From Streptomyces angustmyceticus (GTDB lineage: Bacteria > Actinomycetota > Actinomycetes > Streptomycetales > Streptomycetaceae): a stretch of 64,000 nucleotides of DNA. Position 1 is the first letter of the stretch. Every line of letters starts with the position of its first letter. Positions 16,830 through 25,118 of this stretch are shown one piece after another. The notes beneath the pieces were generated by a model. That model saw only the letters and a list, made by a program, of their open reading frames with translations, was not told where the DNA came from and ran no database searches. Both the position numbers and the translations under genes were made by a program. The stretch spans positions 1,302,001 to 1,366,000 of the forward strand of contig NZ_CP082945.1 in assembly GCF_019933235.1 (NCBI RefSeq), given 5' to 3'.

Positions 16830-16854
16830 GAAAAAGGGGCCCCGTAGGACCCCT
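16830..16854 (-). terminator. intrinsic terminator of tRNA-Pro
   Basis: On the minus strand, AGGGG (16854-16850) pairs with CCCCT (16839-16835) with an imperfect CC/GG extension, followed at once by TTTTTCCG. This is a classic stem plus T-run 20 bases after the tRNA. Confidence 0.7.
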
Positions 16855-16874
16855 CCGACCTGCAGAAAAGCAAG

Positions 16875-16948
<74 letters not shown>

Positions 16949-17113
16949 TTGCCCGTATCGGCCGGAAGGTTCCCGGCTGACCGCGCACGAGAACAATACC
17001 GCATGTCAGAGGGTGGGTGCTGCCATATCGGTGCGTCGGGGCGGGGAGCGGCGGCAGGAGAGATGAGTACGCGTACTCATGCAGCGCCGTCACGGTGCCG
17101 CCACGCTACGCGC

Positions 17114-17407
17114 ATGACTACTCCATCGATTCAGCGGCCGACGACGACGGCCTTCTTCGTGCAGGCCGCGGTGTCCTTCGGGCTGTCGCTGGCGGCGCTG
17201 GTGATCGGGATCACCAGGCTGCCGGTGGGGCCCTGGGAGCGCGGGTTCCTCGCCATCGGCCTGGTCTTCGTGGTGTCGTCGGCGTTCACGCTGGCCAAGT
17301 GCGTCCGCGACCGGCAGGAGGTCGCGGAGGTGACCAACCGGGTCGACAAGGCCCGGATCGACAAGATCCTCATCGAGCAGGACGTCTTCAAGCCGGGGCA
17401 GGTCTGA
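17114..17407 (+). CDS. YiaA/YiaB-like small inner membrane protein
   Basis: 97 residues. Two hydrophobic helices (about 12-34 and 43-62) lie in the pattern FFVQAAVSFGLSLAALVIGI ... WERGFLAIGLVFVVSSAFTLAKCVRD, matching the YiaAB two-helix domain. A charged C-terminal tail (EVTNRVDKARIDKILIEQ) is cytoplasmic and helical. Function unknown. The ATG at 17114 starts the conserved part. The gene has a hairpin after its stop and is convergent with the hydrolase gene. Confidence 0.85.
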   Translation: MTTPSIQRPTTTAFFVQAAVSFGLSLAALVIGITRLPVGPWERGFLAIGLVFVVSSAFTLAKCVRDRQEVAEVTNRVDKARIDKILIEQDVFKPGQV

Positions 17408-17410
17408 CGC

Positions 17411-17457
17411 GGCGGCCCGGTCCGCGGCCCCGGCGCACCGGGCGCGGCCGGGCCGCC
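17411..17457. terminator. bidirectional terminator
   Basis: A 10-bp perfect stem (GGCGGCCCGG at 17411-17420 with 17448-17457) lies directly after the YiaAB stop and 40 bases from the stop of the convergent hydrolase gene. The loop of 27 bases can fold further. Confidence 0.55.
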
Positions 17458-17496
17458 GCTTTGGTTCCCGGCCGCGGCCCGGGCCCGAACTGTGGC

Positions 17497-18420
17497 TCAG
17501 ACGTGCTTGTCGAGCCAGGCCAGGAGGTCGTCCTGCACCTCGTCGCGATGGGTCTCGTTGAGGATCTCGTGGCGGGCGTCCGGGTAGGCGCGCCAGGTCA
17601 GATCGCGGGTGCCCAGGTAACGGAAGTCCTCCAGAAGTTCGTGGATGAGGGTCATCCGCTGGTGGCAGGGGTCCTGGTCGCCGACGGCGACATGCACGGG
17701 CAGGCCGCGCGGGATGCGGGCGAGGTGGGCCGGGTCGTTGATCTTGCGGATGGCGCGGACCCAGTCGGCGGCAAGGCCGGCGCAGAACGGGAAGCCGCAG
17801 TCCTCGTCGGCGACGTAGGCGTCCACCTCTGCGGCGTCGCGGGAGAGCCATTCGAAGCCGGTGCGGTGCGCGAAGGCGTCGTTGAAGAAGCCGAAGGTGC
17901 GCGGGATGAAGGAGGAGAGCGTGCCGCGGCCGTGCTCGGCGATCTCCCGGTCCAGCTCGGCGAGGGCGCCGTCGATGTCCAGGCCGGGCAGGGTGCGGAA
18001 GGCGCCGGTGAGGATCAGTCCGGCAAGGTCGGCGCCGTACTCCTGGGCGTAGTCGCGGGCCAGCATCGCGCCCATGCTGTGCCCGAGCAGCACCAGCGGA
18101 ATGCCGGGGTGGGCGGCGGCCGCGTGGTCGCCGATGCCCTTGAGGTCGCCGACGATCGCCCGCCAGGCGTCCTCGCCGACCACGCCCCGGCCTCCGGTGG
18201 AGGCGGCGGTGGCGCCGTGGCCTCGGTGGTCGGAGGCGAGGACGCCGTAGCCGTGGACGGTCAGGAAGCGCGCGAAGCGGTCGTAGCGCCGTCCGTGTTC
18301 CGCGGCGCCATGGGCGATCTGGACCAGGGCGCGCGGGTGACCGGACTCCGGGAGCCAGGTGTAGGTGGCGATGCGGGCGCCGTCCGGGGCCTGGTGGAAG
18401 TCCTGCTGCAGGGGCTGCAT
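17497..18420 (-). CDS. alpha/beta hydrolase, monoacylglycerol lipase-like
   Basis: 307 residues. The hydrolase_4/lysophospholipase layout is clear: ALVQIAHGAAEHGRRYDRFARFL, ASDHRGHG, the nucleophile elbow GHSMGAM, a late VGDQDPC Asp segment and a C-terminal YPDARHEILNE His. The catalytic triad is therefore complete. It is expected to hydrolyse monoacylglycerols or lysophospholipids; there is no signal peptide, so it acts in the cytoplasm. The ATG at 18420 precedes the conserved domain by about 20 residues. It is divergent from the large amidohydrolase gene, with 181 bases between them. Confidence 0.88.
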   Translation of the reverse strand: MQPLQQDFHQAPDGARIATYTWLPESGHPRALVQIAHGAAEHGRRYDRFARFLTVHGYGVLASDHRGHGATAASTGGRGVVGEDAWRAIVGDLKGIGDHAAAAHPGIPLVLLGHSMGAMLARDYAQEYGADLAGLILTGAFRTLPGLDIDGALAELDREIAEHGRGTLSSFIPRTFGFFNDAFAHRTGFEWLSRDAAEVDAYVADEDCGFPFCAGLAADWVRAIRKINDPAHLARIPRGLPVHVAVGDQDPCHQRMTLIHELLEDFRYLGTRDLTWRAYPDARHEILNETHRDEVQDDLLAWLDKHV

Positions 18421-18601
18421 GGCGTCGTCTCCTGACTGCCGGGGCGGTGGCTGACGAGTCGTCGGCGCCCACTCTTTCGTGTGGGGCGGCGGCGCGCCAC
18501 GGGGCGCGCGTGGCGTGGTTGCCCCGGCACCCGGGCGGCGTGTCACGATCGGCCGGTTCTTTGCCGACGCTGTGCCGCAACCCCCTGCCGCAGGAGGAAC
18601 G

Positions 18602-21600
18602 TTGGACACCACGGACCGCTCCGAGAACCCCTTCGCGCACGTCTCCCGTCCCCCCGCTCCGCTGTCCCGCCGCAGGTTTCTGCAGGGCACCGCCTCGGCC
18701 GCGGCCGCGGCGGGTCTGGCCGGCGTCGCGGCGCCCGCCGCGGGGGCGCAGGACGCCGGCCCGAACGGCGCCGTCCTGTCCTTCACGGCCGCCACCAACG
18801 GCGCCGCTTCCCTCTCCCCCGCAGGTGACCGGCTGGTCGCCGAGGTCCAGAACGTCCTGTGGTCCCTGCCGCGGGCCGGCGGCGACGCGGTGGCGCTGAC
18901 CCCGCCCGATCTGGAGCCCACCCGTCCGGTCCACTCCCCCGACGGCCGCCTGATCGCGGTCTGCGCCTACCGGGGCGGCGCCTTCCATCTGTGGACGCTC
19001 GCCGCCGACGGCTCGGGCCTGCGGCAGCTGACCGACGGCCCGTGGGACGACCGGGGTCCCGCCTGGTCGCCCGACGGCACCCGGATCGCCTTCGCCTCGG
19101 AGCGGGGCGGGGACGCGGTGGCCGGCGGCCCGTACCGCATCTGGGTGCTGGAGGTGGCGACGCGGCGGCTGACCCGGGTGACCGGGCTGCCCGGCCAGGA
19201 CGGCCCCCACCAGGACGCCGCCTGGGAGGACTTCGACCCCTGCTGGTCGCCGGACGGCTCGCGGATCGTGTTCGTACGGGGGCAGGCGGCGGGCGCGAAG
19301 CCGGTGTCCCGCACCGTCGCCTCCGTGCCGGCCGACGGGCGGGGCGCGGTGCGCACCGAGCACACCGAGCCGGCCGCCGCGCAGGTGATGGTGCCGGCGC
19401 TGTCCCCCGCGGGACGGCTGGCCTATCTGCGGACCACGGACTTTCCGGGGCCGACCTGCGCGCTGGTGGTGGACGGCGAGCCGGTCGCGGTCGACGGCGA
19501 TGTGGAGCCGGTGCCGCCGCGCTGGGTCTCGCGCGACGAGCTGCTGCTGACGGTCGGCGGGCAGTTCCGGATCGTCCGGCCCGACGCCCCGCAACACGCC
19601 GAGACCGTTCCGTTCACCGCGCGGCTGCCGCTGGACCGCCCCCGCTACCGCGTCAAGGACTACGGCTTCGAGCGGACGGCGGCCGGTCCGGTGCGCGGGG
19701 TGCATCTGCCCGCGCTGTCGCCCGACGGCCGCACGGTCGTCTTCGCCGCCCTCAACTCCCTGTGGATCGCGCCCACTTCTGGTGGCGGCGCCGCGCGCAG
19801 GATCGTCCGGGCCGACGCCACCCGCTACGTCCTGGCGCCGAGCTGGTCGCGCGACGGGCGGGCGCTGCTCTACGCCGACGACCGCGACGGACTGTTCGCG
19901 GTGCGCCGCCGCGACCTCGCCTCCGGCGCCGAGACCGTGCTGGCCACCGGCGGCCGGGTGCAGCCCGCGCTGTCGCCGGACGGCGGACGGCTGGCCGCGC
20001 TGGACATGGCGGGGAACCTCGTCGTACGGACGCTGTCCGACGGCACGGAGAAGGTGCTGGCCGCGCCGATGGGCGCCGGCGGGCTGCCCGGCCGCCCCAG
20101 CTGGTCACCGGACGGGCGCCGCCTCGCGTACTGCGACCGCACCCGCCTCAACCGCCGCTTCCGCGAGGGCTACAACGTCATCAGGATCGTGGACACCGAG
20201 ACCGGCGAGGACCGGCTGCACCCGGTCGCCGAGCATGTCTCGATCGCCGACCGCTACGACTCCGGGCCGGTGTGGTCGCCCGACGGGCACTGGCTCGCCG
20301 TGATCGTCGAGTCGGCGCTGTGGGTGCTGCCGGTGCGGCCCGACGGCACGCCGGACGGGGCGCCGCGGCAGCTGACGCAGGAGTGCGCCGACCATCCGTC
20401 GTGGTCCGGCGACTCCGGCACGCTCCTGTACCTCTCGGCCGGGAAGCTGCGGCTGACCGGGGTGTCCGGGGGCGCGGCGCGGACCGTCCCGGTGTCCCTG
20501 GAGCACCGGCCCGCGCGCGCCCGGGACACCGTGGTCCACGCGGGCCGGTTCTGGGACGGCACCGGCGACGAGGTCCGGGAGGACGTCGACGTGGTGGTGC
20601 GGGACGGGCGGATCACCGCGGTGGAGGCGCACCGCCCGGCCCGGTCCGGCGCGGCACGGCGGGTGGACGCCTCCGGGCGGACCGTGCTGCCCGGACTCTG
20701 GGACGCCCACACGCACCCCTGGCAGACGACCTACGGCGGGCGGCAGACGGCGCTGCAGCTCGCCTACGGCATCACCACCGCGGTCTCCTGCGGGGGCTTC
20801 TCCTACGAACAGGCCCGTATCCGGGAGGCCGTGGCGGCCGGGGTGCTCGCCGGGCCGCGCCTGCTGACCTGCGGGGAGCTGCTGGACGGCGCCCGGGTCG
20901 CGTACAGCATGGGGCGGGCGCACCGCACCCGGGCGGGGCTGCGCCGCTCGCTGGCCCGCGGTGCGGCCCTGGAGTGGGACTTCGTCAAGACGTATGTACG
21001 GGCGCCGGGCTGGGTGATGGCGGAGGCCGCGCGCTTCGCCCACGAGCGGCTCGGGGTCCGGGCCGGGAGCCATCTCCTCTCCCCGGGCGTCCAGCTGGGC
21101 CAGGACCTGACGACGCATCTGCAGGCCACCCAGCGGCTGGAGTTCGGTCATGCCGTCAGCGGATCCGGGCACGCCTACCAGGACGTCGAGGAGATCTACA
21201 CCGGCGCCGGCTTCCACCTCCTCGCCACGCCGTTCTCGGCGGCCGCGCTGCTCGGCGCCGATCCCGCGCTCGCCGACGACCCGCGGGTGACCCGGCTGAT
21301 GCCGCCCTGGGACACCGCGGTCGTACGGGAGAACGCCGGGCATCGCCCCACCGCGGCGCAGCTGGCCGACATCGACACCGAGGTCGGGTTCTACCGGCGG
21401 GTGCTGGACGGCGGCGGGCTGGTCGCGCTGGGCACGGACCAGCCACTGGTGCCCGTGGGGCTGGGCCTGCACCTGTGCCTGCGGGCGCTGCACCGCGGCG
21501 GTCTCAGCGTGAGCCGGACGCTGCGCACCGCGACCGTGCTGCCCGCCCGGGTGTTCGGCGCGCAGCGGGACCTGGGGACGCTGGAGGTCGGCAAGCTCGG

Positions 21601-21814
21601 CGACATGACCGTGGTGGACGGCGATCCGTTCGAGGACTTCGACGCGCTGGTGCGGACCTCCGCGGTGCTGCGCGGCGGTCGCGTCTTCGAGCAGCGGGAG
21701 CTGACCGGTTCCTTCCCGGCGCCCGCCGCCCGCGCGCTGCGGGCGGCCGGCACCGACTGGCTGCAGGTGGGCCGTCAGCAGCGCCACGAGTCCTGCTGCG
21801 ACGTCTCGCGCTGA
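18602..21814 (+). CDS. Tat-exported beta-propeller amidohydrolase (about 1070 aa)
   Basis: The TTG at 18602 follows an exact AGGAGG box. Residues about 17-50 are a Tat signal (SRRRFLQG, hydrophobic Ala-rich core, then AGAQD), so it is exported folded. Residues about 60-640 carry at least eight TolB/WD40-like repeats with WSPDG-type signatures, forming beta-propellers. From about 650 a metal-dependent amidohydrolase domain follows: VLPGLWDAHTHPW, EWDFVKTYVRAPGW, GSHLL, FGHAVSG, a GTDQP Asp motif and LEVGKLGDMTVVDGDP at the end. It may act on peptides or other polymers bound by the propeller; the substrate is unknown. Members of this two-part class are widespread but uncharacterised. Confidence 0.88.
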   Translation: MDTTDRSENPFAHVSRPPAPLSRRRFLQGTASAAAAAGLAGVAAPAAGAQDAGPNGAVLSFTAATNGAASLSPAGDRLVAEVQNVLWSLPRAGGDAVALTPPDLEPTRPVHSPDGRLIAVCAYRGGAFHLWTLAADGSGLRQLTDGPWDDRGPAWSPDGTRIAFASERGGDAVAGGPYRIWVLEVATRRLTRVTGLPGQDGPHQDAAWEDFDPCWSPDGSRIVFVRGQAAGAKPVSRTVASVPADGRGAVRTEHTEPAAAQVMVPALSPAGRLAYLRTTDFPGPTCALVVDGEPVAVDGDVEPVPPRWVSRDELLLTVGGQFRIVRPDAPQHAETVPFTARLPLDRPRYRVKDYGFERTAAGPVRGVHLPALSPDGRTVVFAALNSLWIAPTSGGGAARRIVRADATRYVLAPSWSRDGRALLYADDRDGLFAVRRRDLASGAETVLATGGRVQPALSPDGGRLAALDMAGNLVVRTLSDGTEKVLAAPMGAGGLPGRPSWSPDGRRLAYCDRTRLNRRFREGYNVIRIVDTETGEDRLHPVAEHVSIADRYDSGPVWSPDGHWLAVIVESALWVLPVRPDGTPDGAPRQLTQECADHPSWSGDSGTLLYLSAGKLRLTGVSGGAARTVPVSLEHRPARARDTVVHAGRFWDGTGDEVREDVDVVVRDGRITAVEAHRPARSGAARRVDASGRTVLPGLWDAHTHPWQTTYGGRQTALQLAYGITTAVSCGGFSYEQARIREAVAAGVLAGPRLLTCGELLDGARVAYSMGRAHRTRAGLRRSLARGAALEWDFVKTYVRAPGWVMAEAARFAHERLGVRAGSHLLSPGVQLGQDLTTHLQATQRLEFGHAVSGSGHAYQDVEEIYTGAGFHLLATPFSAAALLGADPALADDPRVTRLMPPWDTAVVRENAGHRPTAAQLADIDTEVGFYRRVLDGGGLVALGTDQPLVPVGLGLHLCLRALHRGGLSVSRTLRTATVLPARVFGAQRDLGTLEVGKLGDMTVVDGDPFEDFDALVRTSAVLRGGRVFEQRELTGSFPAPAARALRAAGTDWLQVGRQQRHESCCDVSR

Positions 21815-21823
21815 CGCCCCGCG

Positions 21824-21840
21824 CCCCCGTCCGGCGGGGG
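21824..21840 (+). terminator. terminator after the Tat amidohydrolase gene
   Basis: A 6-bp stem CCCCCG/CGGGGG with loop TCCGG lies ten bases after the stop. Confidence 0.45.
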
Positions 21841-22123
21841 TGGGAGGCGTGGGGTGGCGCGGTTCCCGGGCCCCTCCCGGGCCTCCTCGGCCACACCGCA
21901 CACATCCTCGAACAGGGGGTGGTGCGCCTCCGCCGCGCGCCTCAACTCACCACTTAAATGCGCCCAGTTGATGTTTTATGCGCCCCGCAGTAGGTATGCC
22001 AACGGGTATTGCACGGGGTAAGCGAAAGATCACTTTCCGGAACGTTCGCTGCGACGGCACCGCCGGTGCCGTCCGAGGCGTGATGCGACCAGCACGGGGG
22101 AGATCGCGAAGGAGGGGCTCGTC
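21841..22123. other. intergenic region upstream of the acyl-CoA dehydrogenase-like gene
   Basis: There is no gene. The part from 21945 to 22060 is clearly richer in A/T than the surroundings and should hold the promoter. It contains ATGCGCCC twice, at 21958-21965 and 21978-21985, exactly 20 bases apart, and the palindrome GAACGTTC. A GGAGGGG ribosome-binding site precedes the TTG start. Confidence 0.5.
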
Positions 22124-23431
22124 TTGCACCGCTACTTCACGGATCAGCGGCATGAGGCACTCCGGCACCAGGTGCGGGAGTTCGCCGAGAGGGAGGTCCG
22201 CCCCCGGGTGGCGGACATGGAGGCGAACCGTTCCGTGTGCCACGACCTCTCGCGCCTGATCGCGCGGCAGGGCTGGATAGGCGCGACCGTGCACCGCGCC
22301 TACGGCGGAATGGGCGCGGGCCATGTCGCCAAGACGCTGATCATCGAAGAGCTCTCCCGGGTGAGCGCGGCGATGGGCGCCATGGTGCAGGCGTCGCAGC
22401 TGGGCGTGGCGAAGATCGTCCACTTCGGCAGCGAGGAGCAGAAGAAGACCTGGCTGCCGGCGATAGCCGCCGGGGAATGCCTGCCGACCATCGCGGTCAC
22501 CGAGCCGCAGTCCGGCGGCCATGTGCTGGGCATGACGTCCACCGCGGTCCGCGACGGCGACGACTACGTCCTCAACGGCCGCAAGATCTACGTCGGCAAC
22601 AGCCACGTCGGCGATCTGCACGGCGTCGTCGTCCGCACCGGTGAGGGGTCCAGGGGCCTGTCGGCGTTCCTCGTCGAGTCCGACCGGCCCGGCTTCCGGG
22701 TCGGGCCGCAGAAGCCCGCGATGGGGCTGCACGGCTTCAGCTTCGGCGAGCTGTTCTTCGACGACTGCCGCGTCCCCGCGGCGAACCTGCTGGGCCGCGA
22801 GGGCGACGGGCTGTCGGTCGCCTACTCCTCCAGCGTGCTGTACGGCCGGCCGAACCTCACCGCCGTGTCGCTGGGCATCCACCAGGCGGTGCTGGACGAG
22901 ACCACGGACTTCTGCGCCGAGCGGCAGCGCTACGGCAAGCCGCTGGCGGACCTCGGCACCATCAAGCTCAAGCTCGGCCGGATCCAGTCGCGGCTGCTGC
23001 TGGCCCGGCTGTCGGCGTACCACGCGGTGCACCTGCTGGACCAGGGGCTGCCGTGCGACGCGGAGCTGATGAACGCCAAGCTGGTCAACGTGGAATCGGC
23101 GCTGGAGTCGGCGCGTGACGCGATGGACATCCACGCCGCGTGCGGGCTGTTCACCGACCGGCCGGTGGAGCGCTTCCTGCGCGACGCCCACCACATCTTC
23201 GCCCCGGCCGGCACCTCCGACATCCAGCTGCTGCGGCTGGGCGAGCTGGCCCTGGGGCGGGCGCGGGGCGAGTGGTCCAGCCGCCTGGCGGACCTGCTGC
23301 GGCGGGAGCCCTCGGAGTGGCCGGACGAGGACGACGCCTCCCTCGGCGCCCCGGCCCCCGCCGTACGCGGCGAGGACACCACGGCCACGGTCCCCGGCCA
23401 GCGCACCGGGTCGGTGTCCCTGCGCACCTGA
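22124..23431 (+). CDS. acyl-CoA dehydrogenase family protein lacking the usual catalytic Glu
   Basis: 435 residues with all three ACAD domains: N-terminal helices (VREFAEREVRP), middle beta domain (AVTEPQSGG, YVLNGRKIYVGN) and C-terminal four-helix domain (RQRYGKPLADLGTIKLKL). The catalytic base of most members lies in the motif YEGTxxIQ; here the sequence is FAPAGTSDIQ, so Ala replaces Glu. The alternative Glu used by isovaleryl-CoA dehydrogenase is not evident in the LYGRPNLTAVSLG helix either. It may thus be a flavin oxygenase/dehydrogenase variant or act on a carrier-bound substrate. The TTG at 22124 has a GGAGGGG box. The last 35 residues are disordered. It is a single gene convergent with the conservon. 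Confidence 0.85.
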   Translation: MHRYFTDQRHEALRHQVREFAEREVRPRVADMEANRSVCHDLSRLIARQGWIGATVHRAYGGMGAGHVAKTLIIEELSRVSAAMGAMVQASQLGVAKIVHFGSEEQKKTWLPAIAAGECLPTIAVTEPQSGGHVLGMTSTAVRDGDDYVLNGRKIYVGNSHVGDLHGVVVRTGEGSRGLSAFLVESDRPGFRVGPQKPAMGLHGFSFGELFFDDCRVPAANLLGREGDGLSVAYSSSVLYGRPNLTAVSLGIHQAVLDETTDFCAERQRYGKPLADLGTIKLKLGRIQSRLLLARLSAYHAVHLLDQGLPCDAELMNAKLVNVESALESARDAMDIHAACGLFTDRPVERFLRDAHHIFAPAGTSDIQLLRLGELALGRARGEWSSRLADLLRREPSEWPDEDDASLGAPAPAVRGEDTTATVPGQRTGSVSLRT

Positions 23432-23520
23432 CGCGGCCGGCCGCCCGGCCCGGAGCCCGCGGCCACCGGCAGTACGCCGATGCCGCGGCCCCGGGCCGGG
23501 CGGGGCAGTGCGAAGCCGCC

Positions 23521-24123
23521 TCAGGCGTCGCTCTGCTGCTTCTCCATCCGGTGGATCTGGTCGACGAGTTCGGCGGCCATCGCCTTGATGGTCTCCAGCC
23601 CCTCGCGGCCCCAGGGGCGGGGTTCGAGGTCCACGACACAGACGGTGCCCAGCGCCGTGCCCGTACGGTCGATCAGCGGCGCCCCGAGGTAGGAGCGGAT
23701 GCCGATCTCGTCCACGACGGGGTTGCCGGCGAACCGCGGATAGTCGCAGACGTCCTCCAGCACCAGCGCCTTGCGGCGGACGATGACATGCGGGCAGTAG
23801 CCGTGGTCGCGGTCCATCACCCGGCCCGGCTGGGCGCTGGCGGGCGCCGGCCCCAGCTCGACGGCCTGGTCCTGGGCGGGCGTGTAGAGACCGGCGAAGT
23901 ACTGCCGCCGCTCGTCGATGAAGTTCACCATCGAGTAGGGCGCCCGGGTGGTCCGGGCGAGCTTGCGGGCGAACTCGTCGAAGGCGGGCAGCGGCGATTC
24001 GCCGATCCCCAGGGCACGCAGCCGGGCGACCCGCGCCGGGGCCTCGTCGTCCTGCGGGGTGAGCAGCAGATGGCGCGTCGGGTCGTAGGAGACGTACGGG
24101 ACGCGGGAGGCGGGGTGGTTCAT
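23521..24123 (-). CDS. GAF-domain protein, fifth gene of the conservon
   Basis: 200 residues. A short N-terminal region is followed by a GAF domain (about 45-195): FARKLARTTRAPYSMVNFIDE, HGYCPHVIVRRKALVLEDVCDYPRF, SYLGAPLIDRTGTALGTVCVVD, typical of the FhlA-like GAF class. Its ATG overlaps the CvnD stop (ATGA). GAF domains bind small ligands or sense redox/light; here it is probably a sensor or effector of the conservon complex. In other conservons the fifth gene is often a cytochrome P450, so the GAF protein is a distinguishing feature. Confidence 0.85.
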   Translation of the reverse strand: MNHPASRVPYVSYDPTRHLLLTPQDDEAPARVARLRALGIGESPLPAFDEFARKLARTTRAPYSMVNFIDERRQYFAGLYTPAQDQAVELGPAPASAQPGRVMDRDHGYCPHVIVRRKALVLEDVCDYPRFAGNPVVDEIGIRSYLGAPLIDRTGTALGTVCVVDLEPRPWGREGLETIKAMAAELVDQIHRMEKQQSDA

Positions 24124-24740
24124 GGCAGCTCCGGGGTCGCGGCGAGGGCGGGGGTGAGCAGGTGCTGGACGAGCGAGACCAGGACATGGGTGGCCGAGCC
24201 GCACTGGCGGGCGTCGCAGAGCACGACGGGGATGTCCGGGGAGATGTCCATCGCGGAGCGGACCTCGTCCGGGTCGTAGCGGTAGGAGCCCTCGAACTCG
24301 TTGACGGCGACGATGAACTGGATGCCCCGCCGCTCGAAGAAGTCGACGGCGGCGAAGCACTGGTCCAGGCGGCGGGTGTCGGCGAGGATGACCGCGCCGA
24401 GCGCCCCGTTGGACAGTTCGTCCCACATGAACCAGAAGCGCTGCTGTCCCGGTGTCCCGAAGAGGTACAGGACGTGCGCCGGGCCGAGCGTGATCCGCCC
24501 GAAGTCCATGGCGACGGTGGTGGTGTCCTTGTTCTCGACACCCGCCAGGTCGTCGGTGCCCACGCTGATCTGGGTGAGCAGTTCCTCCGTGCTCAGCGGC
24601 TCGATCTCGCTCACCGCGCCGACGAAGGTCGTCTTGCCGACCCCGAAGCCCCCCGCGACCAGGATCTTCAGCGCGGTGGGGAAGAGGTCGGTCGAGGGGT
24701 CCCCCGGGGGCGGGGGGTCACAGTCGTTGACGAAGTCCAT
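24120..24740 (-). CDS. cvnD: CvnD, conservon small GTPase
   Basis: 206 residues. P-loop GGFGVGKTT at 30-38, switch II-like FGTPGQQRFWFMWDEL, and a VNEFEG segment in the position of NKxD, as in conservon GTPases (ATP/GTP-binding protein of the MglA-like group). It is expected to be a membrane-associated Ras-like switch that works with CvnA, B and C in a eukaryote-like signalling complex at the membrane. The start ATG overlaps the CvnC gene by 23 bases. Confidence 0.92.
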   Translation of the reverse strand: MDFVNDCDPPPPGDPSTDLFPTALKILVAGGFGVGKTTFVGAVSEIEPLSTEELLTQISVGTDDLAGVENKDTTTVAMDFGRITLGPAHVLYLFGTPGQQRFWFMWDELSNGALGAVILADTRRLDQCFAAVDFFERRGIQFIVAVNEFEGSYRYDPDEVRSAMDISPDIPVVLCDARQCGSATHVLVSLVQHLLTPALAATPELP

Positions 24741-25116
24741 TCAGCACCGCCTCCAGCAGGGCTCGGTCGGTACGGGACGCGGGCCCTGCCGAAACGGCCG
24801 CGGGGGCCCGCGCGGTGAGCGCCCCGCAGTCGACGAGGTCGGCGAGGAGCACTTTGGTGACCACGGCGGGCAGCCGTATGTGGGCGGCGATCTCGGCCAC
24901 GGAGACCGGCCCGCAGCACAGCCCCAGCACCTTGGCGTAGTCGGGGCCCTGGCAGGAGACGGGCCGCCGGCCGGTGGCCATCACCATCGTCAGCAGGTCG
25001 AAGTGCGCCGTCGGACGGGTCCGGCCGTTGCTGACGGTGTACGGGCGGACCAGCCGGCCCGCCGCGTCGTCGTACCACGGTTCCCCGCCCTGCCGCCGTC
25101 GGCGACGCACGGTCAT
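24718..25116 (-). CDS. cvnC: CvnC, DUF742 protein
   Basis: 132 residues of DUF742: MTVRRRRRQ start, then EPWYDDAAGRLVRPYTVSNGR and a winged-helix-like core PVSVAEIAAHIRLPAVVTKVLLADLVDCGAL. In conservons this protein is the third component and probably links the sensor to the GTPase. The ATG at 25116 lies two bases after the CvnB stop; the winged-helix-like fold suggests nucleic-acid or protein binding. Confidence 0.92.
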   Translation of the reverse strand: MTVRRRRRQGGEPWYDDAAGRLVRPYTVSNGRTRPTAHFDLLTMVMATGRRPVSCQGPDYAKVLGLCCGPVSVAEIAAHIRLPAVVTKVLLADLVDCGALTARAPAAVSAGPASRTDRALLEAVLNGLRQRL

Positions 25117-25118
25117 GG

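Larger units (their letters stand above)
16462..16874. other. intergenic region with hairpins and a 14-bp duplication
   Basis: Three structures lie between the XRE start and tRNA-Pro. At 16725-16770 a perfect 21-bp stem closes on the loop AAGG. At 16807-16834 the 14-mer CCGGAAACGGAAAA is present twice in tandem. At 16830-16854 is the tRNA terminator listed separately. No gene is apparent. The promoter of the XRE operon should be near 16470-16600, but I see no clear boxes. Confidence 0.6.

Noticed and set aside
17090..19705. 871-residue minus-strand frame
   Set aside because: It runs antisense to the Tat amidohydrolase and out of frame with the alpha/beta hydrolase; no domain and biased composition.
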